14,606 nucleotides of DNA. Source: Oribacterium sp. UBA4274. GTDB taxonomy: Bacteria > Bacillota > Clostridia > Lachnospirales > Lachnospiraceae. The stretch lies in assembly GCA_002396005.1 (NCBI GenBank), contig DGVW01000056.1, forward strand, positions 1 to 14,606, written 5' to 3'. Of this stretch, positions 7,420 to 14,585 are shown one piece after another. The position numbers were made by a program, and so were the translations under genes. Position 1 is the first letter of the stretch; each line of letters opens with the position of its first letter. A model generated the notes under the pieces. It had not been told where the DNA came from and did not search any database. It was given only the letters and a program-made list of their open reading frames with translations.

Positions 7420-8184
7420 ATGCAAGTTGATTTGAACAGTGACTTAGGTGAGAGCTTCGGACGATACACTTTGGGGATGGATAGTGATATCATCCCACTT
7501 ATAACCAGTGCCAATGTTGCCTGCGGTTATCATGCTTCAGATCCTTTGGTTATGGCTGAGACCGTAAGAGCTGCAAGAGAAGCCGGTATCGCGGTAGGAG
7601 CACATCCGGGGTACCCTGACCTTATGGGATTTGGCCGCAGAAATATGGTGATCTCCAATGATGAGTCCTATGCTTATGCCCTCTACCAGATTGGAGCGCT
7701 GGATGCTTTTCTGAAAGCTCAGGGCATGAAGCTCCAGCATGTAAAGCCTCATGGGGCTTTTTACAACATGGCGGCAAAGGATCCTGCCCAGTCAGAGGCC
7801 ATATGCAAGGCGATAAGGGATTATGATCCTGAGCTCATCGTCATGGCACTTCCTGCAGGAGAGCTGTATAAGACTGCCAAGGCAATGGGACTCAGGGCCG
7901 CTGCAGAGGTTTTTGCTGACAGAGCCTACGAGGAAGACGGGACTCTGGTAAACAGAAAGAAACCGGGGGCCATGATTACTGATGAAGATGAGTCATTGAG
8001 ACGAATCATCCGTATGGTCAAGGAGCATAAGGTCACAGCCATAACGGGACGGGACATAGACATAAGCGTAGACTCGATCTGTGTCCATGGTGATGGCTTA
8101 AAGGCTCTTCAGTTTGTGAAGAAGCTGAGAGACGGGCTGACAGCGGAAGGCGTAGACATTAAACCGTTGAGAGAGTTTGTATGA
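7420..8184 (+). CDS. pxpA: 5-oxoprolinase subunit PxpA (LamB/YcsF family)
   Basis: A 254-residue LamB/YcsF-family protein, the hydrolytic subunit of prokaryotic 5-oxoprolinase. Conserved blocks are VDLNSDLGES (3-12), NVACGYHASDP (32-42), GAHPGYPD (60-67), HVKPHGAFYN (107-116), EVFADRAY (163-170) and CVHGD (221-225). The His and Asp residues in these blocks are the likely active-site groups. Two adjacent ATGs (7417 and 7420) are possible; AAGGAG at 7407-7412 lies seven bases from the second, which I prefer. An upstream in-frame ATG at 7348 lies inside the biotin carboxylase gene and is rejected. It is the last gene of the operon: the repeat element and then a strong terminator follow. Confidence 0.92.
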   Translation: MQVDLNSDLGESFGRYTLGMDSDIIPLITSANVACGYHASDPLVMAETVRAAREAGIAVGAHPGYPDLMGFGRRNMVISNDESYAYALYQIGALDAFLKAQGMKLQHVKPHGAFYNMAAKDPAQSEAICKAIRDYDPELIVMALPAGELYKTAKAMGLRAAAEVFADRAYEEDGTLVNRKKPGAMITDEDESLRRIIRMVKEHKVTAITGRDIDISVDSICVHGDGLKALQFVKKLRDGLTAEGVDIKPLREFV

Positions 8185-8205
8185 ATTGTATTTATGCCAT
8201 ATAAA

Positions 8206-8400
8206 GATGTGAGTGTCAAAAGTATTTGCCACTCACTGATGATGCGCAGCACGCACACATCCGTGTGCAAAGTGCTGCTGAACACTCATAACTCACGTCC
8301 TTTTGCTATGCAAAACGACTACGTTATTCGTGTTCGGGCGGGTCATAAAGTCTCAAATCAACGTGCAAGCACGTGATTTGGTACTTTTGACCCTTACATC
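8206..8400 (+). repeat. 195-bp MITE-like element with terminal inverted repeats and four internal hairpins
   Basis: The left end GATGTGAGTGTCAAAAGTA (8206-8224) and the reverse complement of the right end (8382-8400) match at 17 of 19 positions. ATATAAA occurs on both sides (8199-8205 and 8401-8407) as a candidate target-site duplication. Inside are perfect hairpins: GTGAGTG/CACTCAC (8209-8236), GCAGCAC/GTGCTGC enclosing GCACAC/GTGTGC (8246-8278), TTTTGC/GCAAAA (8301-8315), and CAAATCA-CGTGC/GCACG-TGATTTG with one bulged base (8354-8380). No transposase is encoded. Fragments of the same termini lie at 1-17 and 14586-14606. It lies between pxpA and its terminator, so it is probably transcribed as part of the operon's 3' end. 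It could be a non-autonomous transposon, a structured RNA, or both. Confidence 0.75.
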
Positions 8401-8434
8401 ATATAAAAATTTTATATCTATAAATTTTTTTCAC

Positions 8435-8483
8435 AAAAGGCTGCTTTCTGATCTGAATTACGGATCATGAAGGCAGCCTTTTT
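8435..8483 (+). terminator. Strong intrinsic terminator of the 5-oxoprolinase operon
   Basis: AAAAGGCTGC (8435-8444) pairs perfectly with GCAGCCTTTT (8471-8480). The helix continues through TTTC/GAAG and TGATC/GATCA to a loop of about 10 bases, followed by a T-run to 8483. The A-run on the 5' side would let it act on the opposite strand too. It is about 250 bases past the pxpA stop, beyond the repeat element. Confidence 0.88.
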
Positions 8484-8536
8484 CGACATATTATTTCAAA
8501 ATATTAGTGTTTTAAAAGTGAATTTAAGAATTATTT

Positions 8537-8565
8537 TTGAGGGTACAAAGACAGAAAAAGATAAA
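8537..8565 (+). promoter_or_regulatory. Candidate promoter for the unrecognised 334-aa gene
   Basis: TTGAGG (8537-8542), a 17-base spacer and GATAAA (8560-8565) each match the sigma-A consensus at four of six positions. It lies just after the operon terminator and would give a leader of about 190 bases ending at the start codon at 8762. Confidence 0.33.
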
Positions 8566-8626
8566 CTTTTTCATATTTTTGCCGATAGGTATATCAGAAA
8601 GTGATTTGACCATGTGCGACTACATG

Positions 8627-8686
8627 AGGTGAGTGTCAGAGTGATCGTCATTCACAGATGATGGTAAACATTTAATGTACATCATC
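8627..8686 (+). repeat. Short degenerate relative of the TIR element, in the leader of the next gene
   Basis: GTGAGTGTCA at 8629-8638 and the following 26 bases align with the left end of the 8206-8400 element with one gap, at roughly 70 percent identity. The end stem is kept as GTGAGTG/CATTCAC (8629-8655), where the changed pair would be a G-U wobble in RNA. It runs into a second hairpin, GATGATG/CATCATC (8657-8663 with 8680-8686), with inner ACAT/ATGT pairing. This may be a decayed or internally deleted copy, or a leader structure of independent origin. Confidence 0.4.
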
Positions 8687-8761
8687 ACATAGTTGATTCA
8701 AGGAGGAATCAGGGATCGCTGTATGGACGACGGAACGATTGCAAATTACAGGAGAATACAA

Positions 8762-9766
8762 ATGATAGATCTTTATATACATATGCATCAGATATCCTTT
8801 GAGGATTGCGGAGTACTTGGCGGCAGAACTGCATTTATGGCAGGAACAGAGATACACAATGTCGGCGGTAAGGCACCGATGGACTTCATCGAGGATGTTC
8901 TGGGGATTCTGGTTAAGAGGTCCGGAAACGGACAGTATATCTACCCGTTTTCAAGGATTGCTGTATGTTTTATCGATATGGATGGCAATGTAAGTGTGGC
9001 TTACACAGGTGACCATGATATCGAGAACAATACCTATTCGTACATTGACAACAGAGGTAATACCGGCAAAGTGTTTCAGTACTACGATATCGGCAGGATA
9101 CTTGAGCAGAGAAATATCCAGATGTATGCGATTTTTCAGCAGCAGGATGATGAAACTTACAGAGTTATAGGAAACAAAGTCCATAATGAAAGATTTTTTG
9201 ACAGTATTTTTAAGGATAGTAAAGTGAGAGTTCAAAAAAGTATCGACAGCTTTACTTCATCTTTCGGCGGCGATTTGGGCAGGACCAATATTTCCGGCCA
9301 CTACGAAATCTCTGATGGGATAAGGGCGCGCAGGCGTATGGAAATCGCCACTGATGTTCCGGATAACGAGACTTGTGAGGACAGAAGCAAGATATGTGAT
9401 TATGTCTATGATGTGGTGAGATGCCTTGATGTTCGAGGCGCCTGCAAGGCAAGAGTAGTTGAAGCCTCGGTTTTCCATAATTACATAAGATATGATATGG
9501 GGAATGGTTTCTATATAGAAGCTTTTGATAATGTTGACACCGATTCCAGAGAATACTGGGTGGGAAGAGCGTTTACATCAAGAAAGGTGCTGCTCGACTG
9601 CTTTGCGGTTGATGATCCTGCCGACAGAGATCTCATAGGTCCTGACTGGAAGGTAAATATCGATAAGAGATTTGCAGAAATCATGTGCAGATTCCTTGAG
9701 AGGGATGAGTACATGTTTATAGATAATGATTATGACCTTGAGGTGCTTGAACTAAAAAGACCGTAA
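8762..9766 (+). CDS. Hypothetical protein, soluble, 334 aa
   Basis: I do not recognise this family. The predicted product is 334 residues, acidic to neutral, without signal peptide or membrane segment, so probably cytosolic. The N-terminus is rich in His, Met and aromatic residues (MIDLYIHMHQ). The central part has patches of alternating hydrophobics suggesting beta strands (65-81, 105-125). The second half carries a basic patch RARRRM (188-193), four cysteines between 205 and 280 and a long acidic C-terminus. The start at 8762 is chosen over the TTG at 8693 and ATG at 8723 because CAGGAG at 8749-8754 lies seven bases upstream. AGGAGG at 8701-8706 is 16 bases from ATG 8723, too far to serve it. 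Codon use resembles the neighbours. No terminator separates it from the flavoprotein gene 112 bases on, so they may be co-transcribed. No function is proposed. Confidence 0.8.
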   Translation: MIDLYIHMHQISFEDCGVLGGRTAFMAGTEIHNVGGKAPMDFIEDVLGILVKRSGNGQYIYPFSRIAVCFIDMDGNVSVAYTGDHDIENNTYSYIDNRGNTGKVFQYYDIGRILEQRNIQMYAIFQQQDDETYRVIGNKVHNERFFDSIFKDSKVRVQKSIDSFTSSFGGDLGRTNISGHYEISDGIRARRRMEIATDVPDNETCEDRSKICDYVYDVVRCLDVRGACKARVVEASVFHNYIRYDMGNGFYIEAFDNVDTDSREYWVGRAFTSRKVLLDCFAVDDPADRDLIGPDWKVNIDKRFAEIMCRFLERDEYMFIDNDYDLEVLELKRP

Positions 9767-9836
9767 CTGATATGATACATTAAAATTATATTTGACATCC
9801 ATGGGTAAAGAATTTAAGCTAGAGAAATGCAATATT

Positions 9837-9864
9837 TAAAATAATTTAGCTAAAATAATTTAGG
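9837..9864 (+). repeat. Tandem 14-bp duplication in the leader of the flavoprotein gene
   Basis: TAAAATAATTTAGC (9837-9850) is followed at once by TAAAATAATTTAGG (9851-9864), 13 of 14 identical. The junction forms the palindrome TTTAGCTAAA. It ends just before the ribosome binding site CAGGAG (9869-9874), so it lies in the untranslated leader and could bind a regulator or affect initiation. Confidence 0.6.
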
Positions 9865-9878
9865 AAACAGGAGATAAT

Positions 9879-10934
9879 ATGGCTCTATTAACAATCCATG
9901 GTAGAGAGATAAAAATTCCTCTGATTCAGGGAGGAATGGGCGTTGGTGTATCACTTGAGAAGCTTGCGGGAGCAGTTGCAAAGTGCGGCGGTATAGGCTG
10001 TATCAGTACGGCAGACTGCGGTTATCGCGAGGATGACTTTATGAAGCATCCTGAGGAGGCGAACTTAAGGGCACTTAAAAAGGAGATTCAGAAAGCAAAG
10101 GAGATTTCACAGGGTATGGGGCTTGTCGCCATCAATGCGATGGTGGCAACACAGCAATATGCACAGGCTGTAAAGACAGCGGTAGAGAGCGGCGTTGATG
10201 CAGTTATATCAGGGGCAGGACTTCCACTGGATCTTCCGCTTCACGTACCTGAGGGTAAAGCTCTCATCGCACCGATAGTGTCCAGTGACAGAGCATTCAA
10301 AGTAATCGCAAAGTCATGGGAGAGAAACTACAACCGTTTTCCTGATTTCGTAGTTCTTGAAGGACCAAAGGCAGGAGGACATCTCGGCTTTAAGGAGAAG
10401 GAGCTTCTGGAGGGAAGCTGTCAGCCGGTCACAGAGATTCTAAAAAAACTCGTGGAAGCCGTAAAACCCTATGAAGAAGCAGTTGGCAGAAAGATACCTG
10501 TATTTGCAGCTGGCGGAATATGGGACAGGGCTGATATAGAGGAAGCGCAGGATCTTGGAGCTGCAGGTGTGCAGATGGCTACAAGATTTATCGGAACTGA
10601 AGAGTGCGATGCATCACAAGGCTATAAGGACACGCTCATAAATGCAGACCCTGAGGATGTCCGCATCATCCATAGCCCTGTAGGTATGCCGGGAAGAGCG
10701 CTGGCAACTCCACTTATAAAGAAACTTGATTCTTTTGGGAGGATTCCGCCGACTCACTGTTCAAGATGCATCAAGACCTGTAATCCTAAGGAGGTTCCGT
10801 ACTGCATCACCAAGGCACTCATTGAGGCCGTCCAGGGTAACTACGAGGAAGGTCTTTTCTTTACAGGGGCCAATGTCGGTAGACTTACCGAGATGACAAC
10901 AGTGCCGGAACTTGTGAAGAAGTTGGGATTCTGA
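9879..10934 (+). CDS. NAD(P)H-dependent flavin oxidoreductase, nitronate monooxygenase family
   Basis: A 351-residue FMN-binding TIM-barrel protein of the nitronate monooxygenase / 2-nitropropane dioxygenase family, which also includes the FabK-type enoyl-ACP reductases. Seen: IQGGMG at 16-21 (phosphate/FMN entry), GGHLG at 166-170 with His168 in the place of the catalytic His, AAGGI at 210-214 and LGAAGVQMATRF at 226-237. The C-terminus carries Cys294, Cys297, Cys301 and Cys309 in a HCSRC...KTCNPKEVPYC arrangement. I believe this is shared by clostridial members, but its role is unclear. Start set by CAGGAG at 9869-9874. No fab genes are adjacent, so a fatty acid role is not supported by context; detoxification of nitronates or another quinone/flavin reduction is possible. 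Family call firm, substrate open. Confidence 0.88.
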   Translation: MALLTIHGREIKIPLIQGGMGVGVSLEKLAGAVAKCGGIGCISTADCGYREDDFMKHPEEANLRALKKEIQKAKEISQGMGLVAINAMVATQQYAQAVKTAVESGVDAVISGAGLPLDLPLHVPEGKALIAPIVSSDRAFKVIAKSWERNYNRFPDFVVLEGPKAGGHLGFKEKELLEGSCQPVTEILKKLVEAVKPYEEAVGRKIPVFAAGGIWDRADIEEAQDLGAAGVQMATRFIGTEECDASQGYKDTLINADPEDVRIIHSPVGMPGRALATPLIKKLDSFGRIPPTHCSRCIKTCNPKEVPYCITKALIEAVQGNYEEGLFFTGANVGRLTEMTTVPELVKKLGF

Positions 10935-10943
10935 AAAATGTAA

Positions 10944-11015
10944 CAGTTCAGCAGGAACTCATGTACTAAGAGCCGTGGCTCCATTGGCCCGGCTATATAG
11001 GTCCCGACTGAACTG
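10944..11015 (+). ncRNA. Candidate structured RNA between the flavoprotein gene and lon
   Basis: CAGTTCAG (10944-10951) pairs perfectly with CTGAACTG (11008-11015). Inside, GGAAC pairs with GGTCC (10954-10958 with 11000-11004) with one bulge. AGCCG-T-GG pairs with CC-CGGCT (10971-10978 with 10988-10994). Three stacked helices in 72 bases make a compact, closed fold. It starts nine bases after the stop codon, so it is a 3' UTR structure, a processed small RNA or an unlisted regulatory motif. It is not a tRNA: no T-arm or anticodon arm is present. Confidence 0.4.
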
Positions 11016-11062
11016 CCACTGAAACTTTCTAAAGATTTTATGAACTACTATCCTTGAGATTG

Positions 11063-11094
11063 ACACCGGTTTATGCCGGTGTTATTCTTTTTTT
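11063..11094 (+). terminator. Intrinsic terminator upstream of lon
   Basis: ACACCGG (11063-11069) and CCGGTGT (11076-11082) form a perfect stem with a six-base loop, followed by a T-rich tract ending in seven Ts at 11088-11094. It ends the flavoprotein unit. Its T-tract overlaps the probable -35 region of the lon promoter. Confidence 0.75.
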
Positions 11095-11125
11095 ACGTTT
11101 AGCACTCGATGATTATGATTGCTAA
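11092..11125 (+). promoter_or_regulatory. lon promoter overlapped by a CIRCE (HrcA) operator
   Basis: TTAGCACTC (11099-11107), nine bases, then GATTGCTAA (11117-11125) matches the CIRCE consensus TTAGCACTC-N9-GAGTGCTAA except for one base in the right arm. The promoter is probably TTTACG (11092-11097), a 16-base spacer and TATGAT (11114-11119), so the operator covers the spacer and -10. HrcA binding there would block transcription, and heat or protein damage would release it. The start codon lies about 20 bases past the operator. Confidence 0.85.
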
Positions 11126-11144
11126 CAAAGGAAAGGGTTAATTT

Positions 11145-13559
11145 ATGAAAGTATTACCATTATATAATGTTTTGGTTTTGCCAAACTCCAATATCTATTT
11201 TCAGACACAGGCTTTCCGCGCTATAGCCGGAAATAATGTCTATCAGGGTGATGATGTAACACTTCTTGTTATGAAGAAACAAGAGACCAAGGACATGATC
11301 ACAGACAAGAGCTTCTATCCTATCGGTGTAAAGGGTATCATCGAGGAAATCAGCGGCGAAGGGTATGTGATCATCAAGACTGATGAACGTGTTAATATAG
11401 ATGAAATCTACGTAAATGAGCAGCACGAGATATTTGTAGAGACCTCAAGACGAGAGGACATCAAGGATCTTGACATGGCAGAGGCCCGCCAGAAGCTTAT
11501 GAAGATCAAGGCGGATTTGAAGGAACTGGTATCCAGATTCCGCTGGGGCTCTATCATGGAGAACTATATCGATCAGTACACTTCCATAGAGGAAGCGGCT
11601 GCTGTAATCAGCTCATGGATAAACATTTCCAACGAGGAAAGGTACGCAGTTCTCGAAATGGATTCTGAGAAGGAAAGATTTGATGCACTGGAGAAGATCA
11701 TCTATGAGTATGCAGAGGTGACACGTGTTACAACTGATGCCCAGTCAGCGCAGCAGGAGGACTATCAGAAGCTCTATAAGGAGAATGCGCTCAAAAAGCA
11801 GATCGACTATCTCCAGAAGGAGCTCGATGAGATGCATCCTGAACAGGTTTCGGAGGTACGTAAGTTTGAGATCAAGATTCAGGAATCCGAGATGAATGAT
11901 GAGGCCAGAAGAGAGGCTACCAAGGTTTTGAATCGTCTCAAGAATGACGGGGAACATTCATCAGAATCAGGAATGCTCTATGATTATCTTGACTTTGTGA
12001 CAGGTCTTTCCTGGAAGAAAGAACAGCCGGAGCAGATAGATCTCGATGAAGCACAGAAGGTTCTGGACGAGGATCACTTCGGTATGAAGAAGGTTAAGGA
12101 ACGTATCATTCAGCAGATTGCTGTTATGAATCTGAAGAAAAAGCAGTCCGGATCCATTCTTGTATTTGTAGGTGCACCGGGTACCGGTAAGACATCTATA
12201 GGTAAGTCTATCGCCAAGGCGCTCCACAGAAAGTACGTGAGAGTTTCTCTCGGCGGTGTAAAGGACGAGGCAGATATAAGAGGTCACAGACGTACATATA
12301 TAGGAGCTATGCCGGGACGTATCATGGACGGTATCAGCAAGGCGGGAGTTTCAAATCCTGTCATGGTGCTTGATGAGATAGATAAGCTTTCAAGCTCCTA
12401 CAATGGTGATCCTGCAAGTGCACTTCTTGAGGTACTGGATCCTGAGCAGAACAATACATTTACAGATCACTACATGAATGTTCCATATGATTTAAGTGAT
12501 GTCATGTTCATCTGTACGGCCAATACCCTGGATACTATTCCGGGACCGCTGCTTAACCGTATGGAGGTTATACAGTTCCAGGGGTACACTCCGCTTGAGA
12601 AGTTCCAGATTGCAGAGAAACATTTGCTTCCTAAGGCACTTAAGTCAGTAGGACTTGAGAAGGGTGACGTCAAGGTTACTGATGAAGCCATGGAGACCAT
12701 CATTTCTGACTACACAAGGGAAGGTGGAGTTCGTGGACTGAAGAAGCGTCTCGATACTCTTTGCCGTATCGCTGCAGTCAAGTTCGTAAGAGAAGGCGGA
12801 CTGGAGGAGAGAGCATCAGAAACGGAAATACAGGGAGCAACCGGTGCAGAGGCCGATTATGATACTGAAACAAAGTCTGGAGAAGTAAAGGAGACGGAGA
12901 CATCAGCACAGGGAGAAATCATTGAAACTTATCATGAACCTAAGATAATTGTAGAGAAGGAAGAGCTGAGAGATTATCTCGACATGCATGCTCTCACTCA
13001 CAATAAGGTGAAGGATGAGGCAAAGCCGGGTGTAGTAACAGGACTTGCATGGACTCAGGTTGGTGGTGAGATACTCTACATTGAGTCACTTTTCACCAAG
13101 GGCGATGGCAAAACTGTTATCACCGGACAGCTTGGTGATGTCATGAAGGAGTCAGTTCAGATCGCACTGTCAGTAGTTAAAGCGAGGTTCCCGGAGTATG
13201 CAGAGAAGTTCAAGGAGAACGATCTCCACATTCATGTACCAGACGGTTCAACACCAAAGGACGGACCATCGGCCGGTATTACAATGACAACAGCTCTTGC
13301 ATCTCTCGTAACCGGACGACCTGTGACACCTCATGTAGCCATGACAGGAGAAATCTCGCTGGAGGGTACTGTCAACGCAATAGGTGGACTTCCTGAGAAG
13401 CTTATGGCAGCAGAACGTGCCGGAGTCACCAGGGTATTTATCCCTAAGGAGAATGTTGACGATCTCCGTGATGTGGCTGAAGAGGTCAAGGATAAGCTTG
13501 AAATCGTGCCGGTGGAGTATGTGGAAGATGTGCTTAAAGCTGTAGGCGTGATGGAGTAA
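11145..13559 (+). CDS. lon: ATP-dependent protease Lon
   Basis: An 804-residue cytosolic AAA+ serine protease that degrades damaged and regulatory proteins. Order: N-terminal substrate-binding region (about 1-190), coiled coil (about 200-265), AAA+ module with Walker A GAPGTGKTS (343-351), Walker B VMVLDEID (406-413) and arginine-rich GHRRTYIG (380-387), then the Lon protease domain (about 600-800). The catalytic pair is Ser709 in DGPSAG and Lys752 in PEKL, 43 residues apart as in E. coli Lon (679 and 722). Unusual is an acidic Thr/Glu/Gly-rich insertion of about 45 residues (553-598) between the AAA+ small domain and the protease domain; E. coli Lon has only a short linker there. Start set by GGAAAGGG at 11130-11137. 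A near-perfect CIRCE operator sits directly upstream, so it is probably in the HrcA heat-shock regulon. Confidence 0.97.
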   Translation: MKVLPLYNVLVLPNSNIYFQTQAFRAIAGNNVYQGDDVTLLVMKKQETKDMITDKSFYPIGVKGIIEEISGEGYVIIKTDERVNIDEIYVNEQHEIFVETSRREDIKDLDMAEARQKLMKIKADLKELVSRFRWGSIMENYIDQYTSIEEAAAVISSWINISNEERYAVLEMDSEKERFDALEKIIYEYAEVTRVTTDAQSAQQEDYQKLYKENALKKQIDYLQKELDEMHPEQVSEVRKFEIKIQESEMNDEARREATKVLNRLKNDGEHSSESGMLYDYLDFVTGLSWKKEQPEQIDLDEAQKVLDEDHFGMKKVKERIIQQIAVMNLKKKQSGSILVFVGAPGTGKTSIGKSIAKALHRKYVRVSLGGVKDEADIRGHRRTYIGAMPGRIMDGISKAGVSNPVMVLDEIDKLSSSYNGDPASALLEVLDPEQNNTFTDHYMNVPYDLSDVMFICTANTLDTIPGPLLNRMEVIQFQGYTPLEKFQIAEKHLLPKALKSVGLEKGDVKVTDEAMETIISDYTREGGVRGLKKRLDTLCRIAAVKFVREGGLEERASETEIQGATGAEADYDTETKSGEVKETETSAQGEIIETYHEPKIIVEKEELRDYLDMHALTHNKVKDEAKPGVVTGLAWTQVGGEILYIESLFTKGDGKTVITGQLGDVMKESVQIALSVVKARFPEYAEKFKENDLHIHVPDGSTPKDGPSAGITMTTALASLVTGRPVTPHVAMTGEISLEGTVNAIGGLPEKLMAAERAGVTRVFIPKENVDDLRDVAEEVKDKLEIVPVEYVEDVLKAVGVME

Positions 13560-13739
13560 TCAGTGATTTACATAATCGTAAGACCCTGTTATATTTTTGA
13601 ACTTGTTTTGATGAGCCGGAGAACCTAGAATAGTTGTGCAAGGCGTTAGGTTTTGTGTGGTTGAAAAGGACATATCCGATTTAAACTGGTTTAGACGCTG
13701 GTATCTGATGAAAGACCACGAAACAGAAAGGACAGGTTT

Positions 13740-14585
13740 ATGATTCTTAGAAAGATTGCCAAAGCATCGGCTGTGGCATTGACACTGGTTACTATGATTG
13801 CCGGGTGTACAACAACTGGGCTTGCAGCTACAAAGGTTGCCTGTATAGGTGACTCTCTTACAAGAGGATATCTGCTTGAGAATACGGCAGATTCTTATCC
13901 GTCACAATTACAGAAGGCTCTGGGCAGCGACTATGAGGTTGAAAATTTTGGATATACTGCATCCTATGTTATCGATGACGGTCCGATTGAGTATGTTAAG
14001 ACGGAAGTTTATCCGGACAGTGTCGCTTATGACGCAGATGTACTTGTTTTCATGTTCGGTGCCAATGATATCCGCGCTTATGACTGGACTCCGAAGTATT
14101 TTGAAAATCAGTATGCGGAGGTTGTGGACAGATATCTTACCTCCAACAAGCAGCACAAGATTTATTTCATCATACCGCCTGAGGCGAGAGATGAGTACTT
14201 CGGGCTTCAGAGAAATGCTGTGGAGCCTACATTAAAACTTGCCGCACGTTATGGCGCTACAGTTATCGACAGCTACAATCTGGCTATCGGACATCCGGAG
14301 TATTACATGACTGATAAGGTTCATCTCTACGGAACTTTTTATGGAAAGCTCGCGAGTCTGGTTGCACAGTCAATGAATGGTCAGGCGATCGGAAAAACAG
14401 TAAATGGTGTTACATATGTTGAAGCACCGGAGGAAAGCATTTCTCCGGAGGTGCAGCAGGAGAACAATATGCTCTTTGCTGCGGCGCAGACAGCCAAGGC
14501 ACAAAGAGATGAGGCTAATGCAGAAGCTCTCAAAACTCTCATTACAGAGCATCCGGATTACGAAACCACAGGACTTTGGAATTAA
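13740..14585 (+). CDS. SGNH/GDSL-family hydrolase, secreted or lipoprotein
   Basis: A 281-residue esterase/lipase-type protein exported from the cell. A basic N-terminus (MILRKIAK) and hydrophobic core (10-20) lead to IAGC, a good lipobox with Cys23 as the possible lipid anchor. LAA at 28-30 could instead be a signal peptidase I site. SGNH blocks: GDSLTRG (37-43, nucleophile Ser39), NFGYTAS (69-75, Gly71), GAND (107-110, Asn109) and TDKVHLYG with Asp192 and His195. Residues 230-270 form a charged, probably helical tail beyond the catalytic domain. Likely substrates are acyl or acetyl esters on sugars, polysaccharides or lipids, but none can be singled out. AAAGGA at 13727-13732 sets the start. 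The 180-base gap after lon has only a weak inverted repeat, so its promoter and the lon terminator are unclear. Confidence 0.88.
   Translation: MILRKIAKASAVALTLVTMIAGCTTTGLAATKVACIGDSLTRGYLLENTADSYPSQLQKALGSDYEVENFGYTASYVIDDGPIEYVKTEVYPDSVAYDADVLVFMFGANDIRAYDWTPKYFENQYAEVVDRYLTSNKQHKIYFIIPPEARDEYFGLQRNAVEPTLKLAARYGATVIDSYNLAIGHPEYYMTDKVHLYGTFYGKLASLVAQSMNGQAIGKTVNGVTYVEAPEESISPEVQQENNMLFAAAQTAKAQRDEANAEALKTLITEHPDYETTGLWN

Noticed and set aside
8194..8376. 60-residue open frame inside the repeat element
   Set aside because: It runs through the hairpins, has no ribosome binding site, and its composition simply follows the inverted repeats.
8206..8686. CRISPR array
   Set aside because: Repeats are inverted and not regularly spaced, and there are no cas genes.
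9792..9820. Promoter for the flavoprotein gene starting with a perfect TTGACA
   Set aside because: No convincing -10 at 16-18 bases (best TTTAAG at 15, four of six); left unassigned.
10944..11015. tRNA gene (about 71 bases with a 7-8 bp closing stem)
   Set aside because: No T-arm GGTTC-type sequence, no anticodon arm of correct size, and the inner helices do not fit a cloverleaf.
13622..13652. Terminator after lon (AACCTA/TAGGTT)
   Set aside because: Only six pairs across a 19-base loop and an interrupted T-run; too weak to call.
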